Shown piece by piece: positions 16,996 to 25,879 of a stretch of 64,000 bases of DNA (positions within the stretch are counted from its first letter, which is position 1; each line of letters starts with the position of its first letter). Below the pieces are notes generated by a model. It worked only from the letters and a program-made list of their open reading frames with translations, had not been told where the DNA came from and searched no databases. Source of the stretch: JAGLOK01 sp963675575 (lineage in GTDB: Bacteria > Bacillota > Clostridia > Christensenellales > UMGS416). The translations under genes were made by a program, and so were the position numbers. Location: assembly GCA_963675575.1 (NCBI GenBank), contig OY776378.1:2666001-2730000 (forward strand), given 5' to 3'.

Positions 16996-18221
16996 TACTT
17001 GTTTTTTAGCCTGTCTATTGCCTCTTTGGTTTTTTCATGAGTTCCAAATCCCGTAAGACGGAAATATCCTTCTCCACATTTGCCAAAACCAGAGCCCGGT
17101 GTGCCGACTATCTGGAAATCATTCAAAAGATGGTCAAAAAACTGCCAAGAGTTCATAATTCCTGGGGTTTTAAGCCATACATATGGGCTGTCAACTCCTC
17201 CATAAACGTCATATCCCATCGATTTAAAGCAATCAGAGATATCGTGAGCATTTTTTCTGTAATACTCAATATTTTCGTCTATTTGTTTTTTTCCCTCATC
17301 TGAATAACAGGCTAGCGCGGCTTTTTGTATGATATATGAAACGCCGTTAAACTTTGTGGCATGTCGCCTATTCCACATTTTATTCAATGACATAGTGCCG
17401 CCCTCTTTAAGGTGGCCTTTAAGAGCTTTGGGAACAATGGTGTATGCGCATCGCACACCTGTAAATCCCGCTGTCTTGGAAAAACTTCTGAACTCTACCG
17501 CGCATTCCTTTGCGCCATCGATTTCATATATGCTTCTTGGTATTCCTTCTGTTGTTACATAGCGCTCGTACGCGCCGTCAAATAGAATAATCGAGCCATG
17601 CTTCAACGCATATTTTACCCACATTTCAAGCTCATCTTTGGTCATAGCAATTCCGGTAGGATTATTTGGTGAGCAAAGATAGATTATATCTACTTTTCTG
17701 AAAGGAAGCTGTGGGGCAAAATTGTTATCTGCCGTACACTGCAAAAACCTAAGTTTTGAAAACTGACCATCAGGACTTACCTTACCTGCGTTCCCGGCAA
17801 AGATATTGCTGTCGCGGTAAACCGGATATACCGGATCAGTCAGAGCGATTATATTTCCGCTTCCGAAAAGATCTGTGAAATTCGCGGTGTCGGATTTTGC
17901 TCCGTCGGAAACAAATATCTCATCTTGCTGAACATCCACACCCAAAGGCTTATAATCGCTTTCTATTATCGCTTGCTTTAAAAACGAAAACCCAGTATTG
18001 GGGGGATAGCCCTCAAATGTTTCAGCTCTTCCCATTTCGTCAACAGCTTCATGCATAGCATCAGTTATCGCTTTTGGAAGCGGTCGCGTCACATCACCGA
18101 TGCCGAGCTTTATAATATCTTCATTTGGATTGTTTTGGCTATACTCTGCAACTTTTTCAGCTATTGTTTGGAAAAGATAGTTGTTTTTTAGAAGATCAAA
18201 ATTGCCGTTGGCGTTAAACAT
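16995..18221 (-). CDS. dapL: LL-diaminopimelate aminotransferase
   Basis: The PLP enzyme converts tetrahydrodipicolinate directly to LL-diaminopimelate with glutamate as amino donor (EC 2.6.1.83), the short DAP route. The 408 residues match the family. The N-terminal FNANGNFDLLKNNYLFQTIA, the KLGIGDVTRPLP segment and FRSFSKTAGFTGVRCAYT with the PLP-binding Lys are diagnostic. It follows dapF by 56 bp. It is the last biosynthetic gene of a run starting with gltB, so glutamate synthesis and its use as donor are encoded together. Its stop overlaps the sortase-like gene. Confidence 0.95.
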   Translation of the reverse strand: MFNANGNFDLLKNNYLFQTIAEKVAEYSQNNPNEDIIKLGIGDVTRPLPKAITDAMHEAVDEMGRAETFEGYPPNTGFSFLKQAIIESDYKPLGVDVQQDEIFVSDGAKSDTANFTDLFGSGNIIALTDPVYPVYRDSNIFAGNAGKVSPDGQFSKLRFLQCTADNNFAPQLPFRKVDIIYLCSPNNPTGIAMTKDELEMWVKYALKHGSIILFDGAYERYVTTEGIPRSIYEIDGAKECAVEFRSFSKTAGFTGVRCAYTIVPKALKGHLKEGGTMSLNKMWNRRHATKFNGVSYIIQKAALACYSDEGKKQIDENIEYYRKNAHDISDCFKSMGYDVYGGVDSPYVWLKTPGIMNSWQFFDHLLNDFQIVGTPGSGFGKCGEGYFRLTGFGTHEKTKEAIDRLKNK

Positions 18222-18277
18222 AATTCATGCTCCTTCTACGTTTTCTTATATATTTTTATTTTCTATATCTGTGTTGC

Positions 18278-19114
18278 TTAAAATTTTATTTCCATTTCCC
18301 CTGAAAAAACTTCTTTGGCAGGGCCGGTCATGAAAACATCCCCTCCATCATATTCAATGGTGAGTGTGCCGCCGGGCGAGTGCATATTTACTCTTTTTTT
18401 GGTAAGATCTTTCTTTATGCAGGTGACTGCCGCGGCGCAAATTCCGGTGCCGCACGAAAGAGTCTCCCCACTTCCGCGTTCAAAAATCCTGATGTTGCAG
18501 TTTTCGCGGTCCACAAGCTCGACAAACTCTATATTGCATCTTTCAGGGAAAATCGCATCGCTTTCAAACATCGGTCCTATTGTGTTGACAGGATAATTTT
18601 TAACTTCATCCACAAACATTACGGCATGTGGATTCCCCATTGACAGGCAATATAGTTCATATTCGATTCCCTGTCTGTCCACTTTTGCCCCGAAACACGG
18701 GTCAAGCGTGGTGGGTATTTTATCTGGTTCAAATATTGGCGCTCCCATATTTACACGGGCAGATTTTATCTTATCGTTCTCATCCGGAAACATATCAATA
18801 TATTTAACTCCCGAAAGGGTCTCAATGGACATCTCCAACCCCTTAACCATGTTTCTGTCATAAACATATTTGGCAATGCAGCGGACAGCGTTTCCGCACA
18901 TCTTGCCCTCTGAGCCGTCGATGTTAAACATACGCATCTTGTAGTCTGCGACATCTGACGGATATATGACAACGATACCATCGCCACCCACACCGAAATG
19001 CCTATCAGACATAAGAATCGCAGCTTTTGCAAGGTCGGGTATTTCTACTTCCGAACCATTAATATAAACATAATCATTTCCCGCACCATGCATTTTAACG
19101 AATGGTATTTTCAT
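18278..19114 (-). CDS. dapF: Diaminopimelate epimerase
   Basis: The cofactor-independent epimerase converts LL-DAP to meso-DAP (EC 5.1.1.7). The 278 residues contain both halves of the active site: KMHGAGNDY at the N-terminus, GKMCGNAVRC with the first catalytic Cys, and SCGTGICAAA with the second Cys. The ATG at 19114 follows AGGGAG by 6-7 nt and gives the normal start MKIPFVKMHG; an upstream ATG at 19135 is less likely. It sits between gltD and dapL and provides the next step after DapL. Confidence 0.95.
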   Translation of the reverse strand: MKIPFVKMHGAGNDYVYINGSEVEIPDLAKAAILMSDRHFGVGGDGIVVIYPSDVADYKMRMFNIDGSEGKMCGNAVRCIAKYVYDRNMVKGLEMSIETLSGVKYIDMFPDENDKIKSARVNMGAPIFEPDKIPTTLDPCFGAKVDRQGIEYELYCLSMGNPHAVMFVDEVKNYPVNTIGPMFESDAIFPERCNIEFVELVDRENCNIRIFERGSGETLSCGTGICAAAVTCIKKDLTKKRVNMHSPGGTLTIEYDGGDVFMTGPAKEVFSGEMEIKF

Positions 19115-19149
19115 AAGCTTCTCCCTGCCCGTCATTTCATAAAAATATA

Positions 19150-20595
19150 TTATTTTTTCACAAGATACTCGTCCGCCTGTTCAGCGGCTTTTCTCCCTTC
19201 CAATATACCCCATATCACCAGTGATTGTCCACGCCTATAATCACCGGCAGTAAAAATATTATAATATTCTGTAGAGTAACCCTCGCCGGGTTTAACTTTG
19301 AATGCGTCCATTAGATAGTTTTCTGGTCCTGTAAATCCCATACTTAAAAGAACCAAGTCTGCGGGGTAATTTTTTTCGGTGCCCTTTATCGGCACAGGCG
19401 ATGGCCTTCCGCCGTCTTTAGGAAATTCCCAATTAATAAGCACTGTATCAGCGGATGTTAAGTGGCCGTCTTTCCCGTTGAACTTAAGCGTATTTATTTC
19501 ATATGTACGTGGGTCTTTGCCCTGTGTATATATAGCTTCCTGCTGGCCGTAATCCGTCTTTTTAACGCCAGGCCAACGAGGCCAAGGATTATTTTCGGTT
19601 CTCTCTTCGGAAGGCTCCGGCATAATTTCAAACTGCTCCACGTGTGCTGCTCCGCAGCGGATTGACGTTCCCACACAGTCATTACCGGTATCGCCGCCGC
19701 CGATTACTATGACGTTTTTGCCTTTAAGATAATCTTTAAGCGAATCATATCCGGTTTTGATAAGCATTTGAGTGGTTCTCTTTAAAAAATCCACCGCAAA
19801 TTCGATTCCATCCAGCTCACGACCTTCTATTTTAAGATCTCTGGGAGACGTTGCTCCTCCACAAAGTATAACAGCATCATACTTTGAATTCATCTCTTGG
19901 GCGGAAATATCTTTGCCTACATCACAGCTTGTTATAAACTCTATTCCGAGCTTTTCCATAACCGCGATGCGCCTGTCTATTATTTTTTTGTCAAGTTTCA
20001 TGTTTGGTATTCCGTACATTAAAAGCCCGCCAAGCCTGTCAGCCCTCTCATACACTGTAACGCTGTGTCCAAGCTGATTTAATCTCCATGCTGCGGAAAG
20101 TCCCGCAGGCCCCGAGCCCACAACCGCGACTTTTTTACCTGTTCGTGCGAACGGCTTTCCGCTCTCTTCAACCCAGCCTTCTTCAAAAGCTTTTTCAGTT
20201 ATTGTGTACTCATTGTATTTAATTGTTACCGAATCGCCGTTTAAGCCATTTGTGCATGCACCCTCACATGGCGCAGGACACACTCTCGCTGTCATTTCAG
20301 GCAACACATTTGTGGCTGCAAGCCTCTGCCACGCTGCCTTAAAATTACCCAAATACAAAAGCTCGTTCCATTCAGGAATAAGGTTGTGGTTTGGGCATCC
20401 GGAAACAGCGCGGTCAAAAATAACTCCGCTATGGCAAAAAGGTATCCCGCAGTTCATGCATCTCGCGGCTTGGTTACGCTGGATGTCTTCATCCAACGGT
20501 ATCACAAATTCGTCAAAGTTTTTAAGCCTGTCTTTAGGCTCAACCCACTTTGATCCTTCTCTATTATATTCAAGAAATCCTGTCGGCTTTCCCAT
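19150..20595 (-). CDS. gltD: Glutamate synthase small subunit (NADPH-dependent)
   Basis: GltD oxidises NADPH and passes electrons through FAD and iron-sulfur clusters to GltB. The 481 residues show the N-terminal cysteine clusters (ARCMNCGIPFCHSG and MTARVCPAPCEGACTNG), the FAD-binding VAVVGSGPAGLSAAWRLNQLGH and the NADPH-binding VIVIGGGDTGNDC. The C-terminus has the family motif FTAGDYRRGQSLVIWGILEGRKAA. It follows gltB by 30 bp, and dapF begins 35 bp later. Confidence 0.95.
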   Translation of the reverse strand: MGKPTGFLEYNREGSKWVEPKDRLKNFDEFVIPLDEDIQRNQAARCMNCGIPFCHSGVIFDRAVSGCPNHNLIPEWNELLYLGNFKAAWQRLAATNVLPEMTARVCPAPCEGACTNGLNGDSVTIKYNEYTITEKAFEEGWVEESGKPFARTGKKVAVVGSGPAGLSAAWRLNQLGHSVTVYERADRLGGLLMYGIPNMKLDKKIIDRRIAVMEKLGIEFITSCDVGKDISAQEMNSKYDAVILCGGATSPRDLKIEGRELDGIEFAVDFLKRTTQMLIKTGYDSLKDYLKGKNVIVIGGGDTGNDCVGTSIRCGAAHVEQFEIMPEPSEERTENNPWPRWPGVKKTDYGQQEAIYTQGKDPRTYEINTLKFNGKDGHLTSADTVLINWEFPKDGGRPSPVPIKGTEKNYPADLVLLSMGFTGPENYLMDAFKVKPGEGYSTEYYNIFTAGDYRRGQSLVIWGILEGRKAAEQADEYLVKK

Positions 20596-20625
20596 TATGA
20601 CCTCCCTAAACTTTATCCAATTATA

Positions 20626-23600
20626 TTATTTCGCGGCTACTTTACGTTCAAACGCCACGGTCATCATTTCTGTTCCTTCAAAGCCTTCGGCCTTTGCTTT
20701 TTCAATTTCATTCAACATCTGTTCGTAATCCAGAGGAAGAATTTTAACAAATTTCTTTATCGCCTTGTTCCAATCACCTATAATTCTGCTGGCGACATCA
20801 GAGCCAGTATAAAGTTGGTGGTTTTTAATAAGCTCATGTAACTTTATTTGCTCTTCATTATCTGAAACTTCAAGCAGAGATACCATTTCCAGATTGCAGT
20901 GTTCTTCAAAGTCGCCCTTTTCATCATAAACATACGCGACTCCTCCGGACATTCCTGCCGCGAAGTTATAGCCAACCCGTCCGAGTATAACAGCTATTCC
21001 GCCTGTCATATATTCGCATCCATGGTCGCCTACGCCTTCAACAACGGCTCTTACACCTGAGTTTCTAACACAGAATCTCTCGCCTGCAAGGCCTCGGATA
21101 TAAACCTCACCATCAGTTGCTCCATAGCATGCGACGTTTCCGATGATTGTATTTTCATGTGCCACATAGCTAGCGTCAGCAGGAGGATATATCACAACTT
21201 TGCCACCGCATATTCCTTTGGCCACATAGTCGTTGGCATCTCCAATAAGCTCAAGCGACACTCCCTGCGGAATGAAGGCTCCAAAACTTTGCCCTGCTGT
21301 TCCTGTAAGTTTATATACTATCTGGTCTTTTTCAAGCCCGTAGTTACCGTATCTTTTAGCAAGCCAAGCGCCCAACCTTGTGCCGGTTGTCCGCTCTTCA
21401 TTGCTTGTCTCCATTTCTATTACAACCTTCTGGCCTGTTTGAATCAACGCTTCTATTGCGGCGAAATAATGCTCCCATTCGTCATCCTCGGCCAGATGCG
21501 CCATGTTCTTTTTGCCTAAAGGTTTTGGATTTTCGAGTATAGCCGAAAGATTAACTGATGCGGCTTTGCCTTTGAGGTTTTCTTTTTGTCCGAGCATTTC
21601 CGAATGCCCTATCATTTCATCAAGCGATCTGAACCCAAGCTCCGCCATGATTTCACGCAGATGCCGTGCTATAAACTTCATGCAATTTTCAACATATTCC
21701 GGCTTTCCGGTGAAAAACTTTCTAAGCTCCGGATTTTGAGTGGCAACACCCACCGGGCAGGTGTTAAGGTTGCACACACGCATCATGATGCATCCAAGAG
21801 ACACAAGAGGCAGTGTTGCAAACCCATATTCCTCTGCACCTAAAAGCGCGGCAATTGCAACATCGCGCCCCGACATCATTTTGCCGTCTGTTTCAAGCAG
21901 AACTCTGTCTCGTAAGCCGTTCATCTCAAGAGTCTGATGCGTTTCTGCCACTCCAAGCTCCCAAGGAAGCCCTGCGTGGTGTATGGACGTTCTAGGTGAA
22001 GCTCCCGTACCTCCGTCATATCCCGAAACAAGTATAACGTCCGCTTTTCCCTTTGCAACACCGGCGGCTATAGTACCTACACCGATTTCCGAAACCAGCT
22101 TAACGTTAATTCTTGCCGACGGATTTGCTGTTTTAAGGTCATAAATAAGCTGTGCCAAATCCTCTATTGAATAAATATCATGATGCGGAGGCGGTGAAAT
22201 GAGTCCCACACCGGGTGTTGAGTTTCTCACCTTGGCTATCCAAGGATACACCTTATGCCCTGGAAGATGTCCGCCTTCCCCTGGTTTCGCTCCCTGCGCC
22301 ATTTTTATCTGTATTTCTTTCGCGCTTGCAAGATATTGCGCGGTAACTCCGAATCTCCCAGAAGCCACCTGCTTTATCGCAGAACACGCCATGTCGCCGT
22401 TTTCATCCTCCACAAAACGCTTCGGATCTTCGCCTCCTTCGCCGGAGTTGGACTTTCCCTTGAGCCTGTTCATGGCGATAGCCATACATGTGTGAGCTTC
22501 TTCGCCGATTGAACCGTAACTCATTGCACCGGTTTTAAATCGGGTTACTATTCGTTCCACAGTCTCCACTTCATCAATTGGAACCGAAGGACGCTTATCG
22601 AATTTAAAATCAAACAACGAGCGCAAAGTTGTGTTTTGCGCGTTTTCGCCCTGAAGTTTTTCACAATATTTTTTGTACAGTTCATAATCCCCACGGCGAA
22701 CAGCCTGTTGAAAAAAATGGATTGTTTCAGGATTATACATATGTACTTCGCCTTCGGCATTGTATTGAAAGATTCCGCCCGAATTCAACGGGTCATTCCG
22801 CTTTGCGCCGAAAGCTACATTGTGGCGCTTTGCCGTTTCATCGGCAATATGAGTTAATTCCAACCCACCGATTCGGCTTACTGTTCCCACAAAATACTTA
22901 TCTATCACTTTTTGAGATATACCAAGCGCCTCAAACACCTGAGCTCCCTGATATCCCGCTACTGCGGATATGCCCATCTTGGACATAATCTTAACAATTC
23001 CATTTATAATCGCCTTTTTATAATTTTGTACTGCTTTTTCTTCTTTTGCACCTGTTATAAAGCCTTTTTTCACACAATCGCGTACAGTGGAATATGCAAG
23101 ATATGGATGAACCGCAGCTACACCATAGCCAACCAACGTGGCAAAATGATGAACTTCATATGGCTCGGCCGAATCCAAAACTATGTCCACACTTCCCCTA
23201 AGACCCTGCCTTATAAGAAAGTGATGAAGCCCCGCAACTGCAAGCAGTGCCGGAATCCCCGCTTTTTTCTCGCTAAAATTCCTGTCTGATATTACTAGTA
23301 TGGTCGCTCCGTTTTCTGCGGCCGTCTGCGCATCCATAAACATAGTAGCAAGTGCGGCTTCCAATCCTTCGCCGCCACGTCCGACATCATAAAGCATGGT
23401 AAGTTTTTCGACTTTAAATCCCTCACTGTTTAAAGAGAGAATTTTCGCATATTCCTCATCATTAATAATGGGAGAATCAAGCCTGAGTTTTCTGCAGTTA
23501 GTTGCAACATCGTAAGTAAACTGGCCTGATGCTCCGAGAAATACTTCCGTCCCCGTAACAATTTCTTCACGCAGCGCATCAATCGGAGGGTTTGTAACCT

Positions 23601-25173
23601 GCGCAAAAAGCTGCTTGAAGTAATTATAGAGCGGCTGATACTGTTCGGATATCACCGCAACTGGAGTATCCATTCCCATTGCGGAAATTGGCTCTTTTCC
23701 AGCGTCCCCCATCGGAACCAGAATTGAATTAATAGTTTCATATGTATAGCCGAACGCGTGCATAGCTCTGTCAAGCTGTTCTCCTTCAATGGAGGTCTCC
23801 GTTATATCAACATCAGCTATATCATCCATAAGTTTGCGATATTCTTTTAACCAATCCTGGTAGGGATAACGCATTGCATAGTCCTGCTTCACCTCATGGT
23901 CAAGCATTATTTTGCCGTTTTTGGTATCAACCAAAATCATTTCACCAGGGCCCAAGCGGCCCTTTGAAACAACTTGGCTCGCAGGAATATCCACAACTCC
24001 CGCTTCGCTGGCCAACACAACGCGTCGGTCTTTTGTTTGCATAAATCTAGCCGGCCTTAAGCCGTTTCTGTCCAAAATAGCGCCTGCAAAATCTCCGTCG
24101 GAAAAACATATCGCGGCAGGCCCGTCCCAAGGCTCCATTATGTTGGCGTTATATTCGTAAAAAGCCTTCATTTCAGGTGAAATATCGATGGCTTTCGACC
24201 ACGCTTCGGGTATCATCATCAAAAGAACTTGCGCCATCGGGCGTCCCTGCAGGCTTAAAAATTCCATGCAGTTGTCAAAAACGGTCGAGTCGGAACCTTC
24301 TTCGTCCAAAACGGGAATAACCGCATCGCGCATGTTTTTAAACACACCTCCGTCATCAACCTGTTCTCTTGATTTAAACCAGTTTTTGTTCCCCCTCAAG
24401 GTGTTTATCTCACCATTATGTGCAATAAAGCGGCAGGGCTGCGCCCTGTCCCAAGAAGGAAATGTGTTTGTTGAAAAACGAGAATGCACAACACATATTG
24501 ATGTTTGCATATCCTCATCGTCCAAATCCGGGAAAAACTTTCTTAATTGCCAGGCGTGAAGCATTCCTTTATAAACAAGAGTTCTAGACGAAAGAGATGA
24601 AAAATAGTAATCATCATTTCCGGCGAAACGTATTTTCTGCTCAAGCATGCGGCGAAGCACATATAGCTTATGTTCAAATCCGCCTTCAACCTTGAATTTA
24701 CCTTCTCCGGTAATAAAAAGCTGGTAAAATTGCGGCATACAGTCGCGCGCGGCCGGACCTGCGTCAAAATAACTGTAGGGTATTTTCCTTATATGCAAAA
24801 GCTCAAAACCCATATTGGAAATGATAAACTTTGTTTGCTCCAAAAGCTCTTGCCGGCGGACTTCATCTCGCGGAACAAAAAGCATGCCCACCGCATATTT
24901 GCCAAGTTCCGGCAGCTCTATTTTTTCCTCTTTTAAAACCTTGCGCAAAAATTTATCCGGCATCGCCATGAGTATACCGGCTCCGTCCCCTGTGTCCTCT
25001 TCAGCACCGGTGCCTCCTCGGTGAACCAAGCGCTCCAGTATTGTAAGACCATCGTCTACGATTGAACGCGAAGAGATACCGTCGATATGGGCAATAAAGC
25101 CCATTCCACATGCATCATGTTCATATTCAGGTCTGTACAATCCCTGTGATTGCGGCCTTTTAGTCATTTTCAT
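20626..25173 (-). CDS. gltB: Glutamate synthase large subunit
   Basis: GltB makes two glutamates from glutamine and 2-oxoglutarate with GltD. The 1515 residues carry the class II glutamine amidotransferase domain, the central and FMN-binding domains and the C-terminal GXGXG beta-helix. The nucleophile is Cys22 in EHDACGMGFI, so a propeptide of 21 residues would be removed. The FMN domain shows GEGGEDPKRF and GAKPGEGGHLPG, and the FeS cysteines are in GCIMMRVCNLNTCPVG. The ATG at 25173 follows GGAGGG; a TTG 27 bases upstream is unlikely. The ANTAR gene ends 21 bp outside this start. Confidence 0.96.
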   Translation of the reverse strand: MKMTKRPQSQGLYRPEYEHDACGMGFIAHIDGISSRSIVDDGLTILERLVHRGGTGAEEDTGDGAGILMAMPDKFLRKVLKEEKIELPELGKYAVGMLFVPRDEVRRQELLEQTKFIISNMGFELLHIRKIPYSYFDAGPAARDCMPQFYQLFITGEGKFKVEGGFEHKLYVLRRMLEQKIRFAGNDDYYFSSLSSRTLVYKGMLHAWQLRKFFPDLDDEDMQTSICVVHSRFSTNTFPSWDRAQPCRFIAHNGEINTLRGNKNWFKSREQVDDGGVFKNMRDAVIPVLDEEGSDSTVFDNCMEFLSLQGRPMAQVLLMMIPEAWSKAIDISPEMKAFYEYNANIMEPWDGPAAICFSDGDFAGAILDRNGLRPARFMQTKDRRVVLASEAGVVDIPASQVVSKGRLGPGEMILVDTKNGKIMLDHEVKQDYAMRYPYQDWLKEYRKLMDDIADVDITETSIEGEQLDRAMHAFGYTYETINSILVPMGDAGKEPISAMGMDTPVAVISEQYQPLYNYFKQLFAQVTNPPIDALREEIVTGTEVFLGASGQFTYDVATNCRKLRLDSPIINDEEYAKILSLNSEGFKVEKLTMLYDVGRGGEGLEAALATMFMDAQTAAENGATILVISDRNFSEKKAGIPALLAVAGLHHFLIRQGLRGSVDIVLDSAEPYEVHHFATLVGYGVAAVHPYLAYSTVRDCVKKGFITGAKEEKAVQNYKKAIINGIVKIMSKMGISAVAGYQGAQVFEALGISQKVIDKYFVGTVSRIGGLELTHIADETAKRHNVAFGAKRNDPLNSGGIFQYNAEGEVHMYNPETIHFFQQAVRRGDYELYKKYCEKLQGENAQNTTLRSLFDFKFDKRPSVPIDEVETVERIVTRFKTGAMSYGSIGEEAHTCMAIAMNRLKGKSNSGEGGEDPKRFVEDENGDMACSAIKQVASGRFGVTAQYLASAKEIQIKMAQGAKPGEGGHLPGHKVYPWIAKVRNSTPGVGLISPPPHHDIYSIEDLAQLIYDLKTANPSARINVKLVSEIGVGTIAAGVAKGKADVILVSGYDGGTGASPRTSIHHAGLPWELGVAETHQTLEMNGLRDRVLLETDGKMMSGRDVAIAALLGAEEYGFATLPLVSLGCIMMRVCNLNTCPVGVATQNPELRKFFTGKPEYVENCMKFIARHLREIMAELGFRSLDEMIGHSEMLGQKENLKGKAASVNLSAILENPKPLGKKNMAHLAEDDEWEHYFAAIEALIQTGQKVVIEMETSNEERTTGTRLGAWLAKRYGNYGLEKDQIVYKLTGTAGQSFGAFIPQGVSLELIGDANDYVAKGICGGKVVIYPPADASYVAHENTIIGNVACYGATDGEVYIRGLAGERFCVRNSGVRAVVEGVGDHGCEYMTGGIAVILGRVGYNFAAGMSGGVAYVYDEKGDFEEHCNLEMVSLLEVSDNEEQIKLHELIKNHQLYTGSDVASRIIGDWNKAIKKFVKILPLDYEQMLNEIEKAKAEGFEGTEMMTVAFERKVAAK

Positions 25174-25193
25174 TGTTCCCTCCAGTGGTATTC

Positions 25194-25787
25194 TTACCAA
25201 TATCTATAAAATTCTTTTCCATTTGAATCAATTACGGTTTTTGCAACTTCGCTTATCGGAACGCCTGAATCCATAGAAGTTTTTTGCAGCGCCCTATATG
25301 CTTCAGGCTCACTCATTTCGTATTTCTCCATGAGTATCGCCTTGGCTTTTGCAACAGTCGCTCGCCTGTCCAAAGTTTTTTGGAGTCGGTTGCGCTCTCG
25401 AGTTACTCCAGAAAGTTTTTGTCTAAACCTCATCGCTATTTCAAGCGAGTTTTGAAGAACTATCTTCGAAACAGGTTTAACCAAGCACGTAATGTCGTAA
25501 TTGTCAAAATGTTTTTCAATGTTAATTTTTTCTTCCACAGACGTAATAAGTAGTACGCTTGCGTCGCTTTTGTCCAATATATCAACAGCTAAATCCAGCC
25601 CGCTCATATCGGGAAGGCTGGAGCTGCAAAGCACTATGTCAAATTTTCGCATAGACGCCATTTGGATGGCGTTACCCGCACTGTGGCACACTCCGGTTAT
25701 CCTATGTCCCAGAGAGTTGATTAATCTTTCCGCTTGTGAGCAGACATTCCCCTGCCGCATGACCAGCAGTATTTCTCCGGAAACCAA
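25194..25787 (-). CDS. ANTAR-domain antiterminator with pseudo-receiver domain
   Basis: The 197-residue protein has an N-terminal receiver-like domain (about 5-120), a coiled segment (about 120-140) and a C-terminal ANTAR RNA-binding domain (about 140-195) containing AKAILMEKYEMSEPEAYRALQKTSMDSG. ANTAR proteins bind paired stem-loops in leader RNA and prevent termination. The receiver has Ser55 where the phospho-acceptor Asp is expected (IVLCSSSLPDMSG) and lacks the acidic pair near residue 10, while Lys104 remains; phosphorylation by a histidine kinase is therefore unlikely. The start is TTG, supported by AAGGAGGTGG. Location between glnA and gltB and a terminator in the amt leader point to control of ammonia assimilation. 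Confidence 0.88.
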   Translation of the reverse strand: MVSGEILLVMRQGNVCSQAERLINSLGHRITGVCHSAGNAIQMASMRKFDIVLCSSSLPDMSGLDLAVDILDKSDASVLLITSVEEKINIEKHFDNYDITCLVKPVSKIVLQNSLEIAMRFRQKLSGVTRERNRLQKTLDRRATVAKAKAILMEKYEMSEPEAYRALQKTSMDSGVPISEVAKTVIDSNGKEFYRYW

Positions 25788-25840
25788 GCTGTACCACCTC
25801 CTTCTTGTTAAAAAATGAGAAAAAAAATATTCTTATTTAT

Positions 25841-25872
25841 TTTGCTCGGGAGCTTAAATGCTCCCGAGCAAA
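25841..25872 (-). terminator. 13-bp perfect hairpin between glnA and the ANTAR gene
   Basis: TTTGCTCGGGAGC (25841-25853) is exactly complementary to 25860-25872, with a 6-base loop. The stem begins 7 bases after the glnA stop. No uridine run follows directly; an eight-base T run lies about 15 bases further on the minus strand. It may terminate or partly terminate glnA transcripts, or serve as a leader element of the ANTAR-gltBD run. Confidence 0.6.
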
Positions 25873-25879
25873 CATAACT

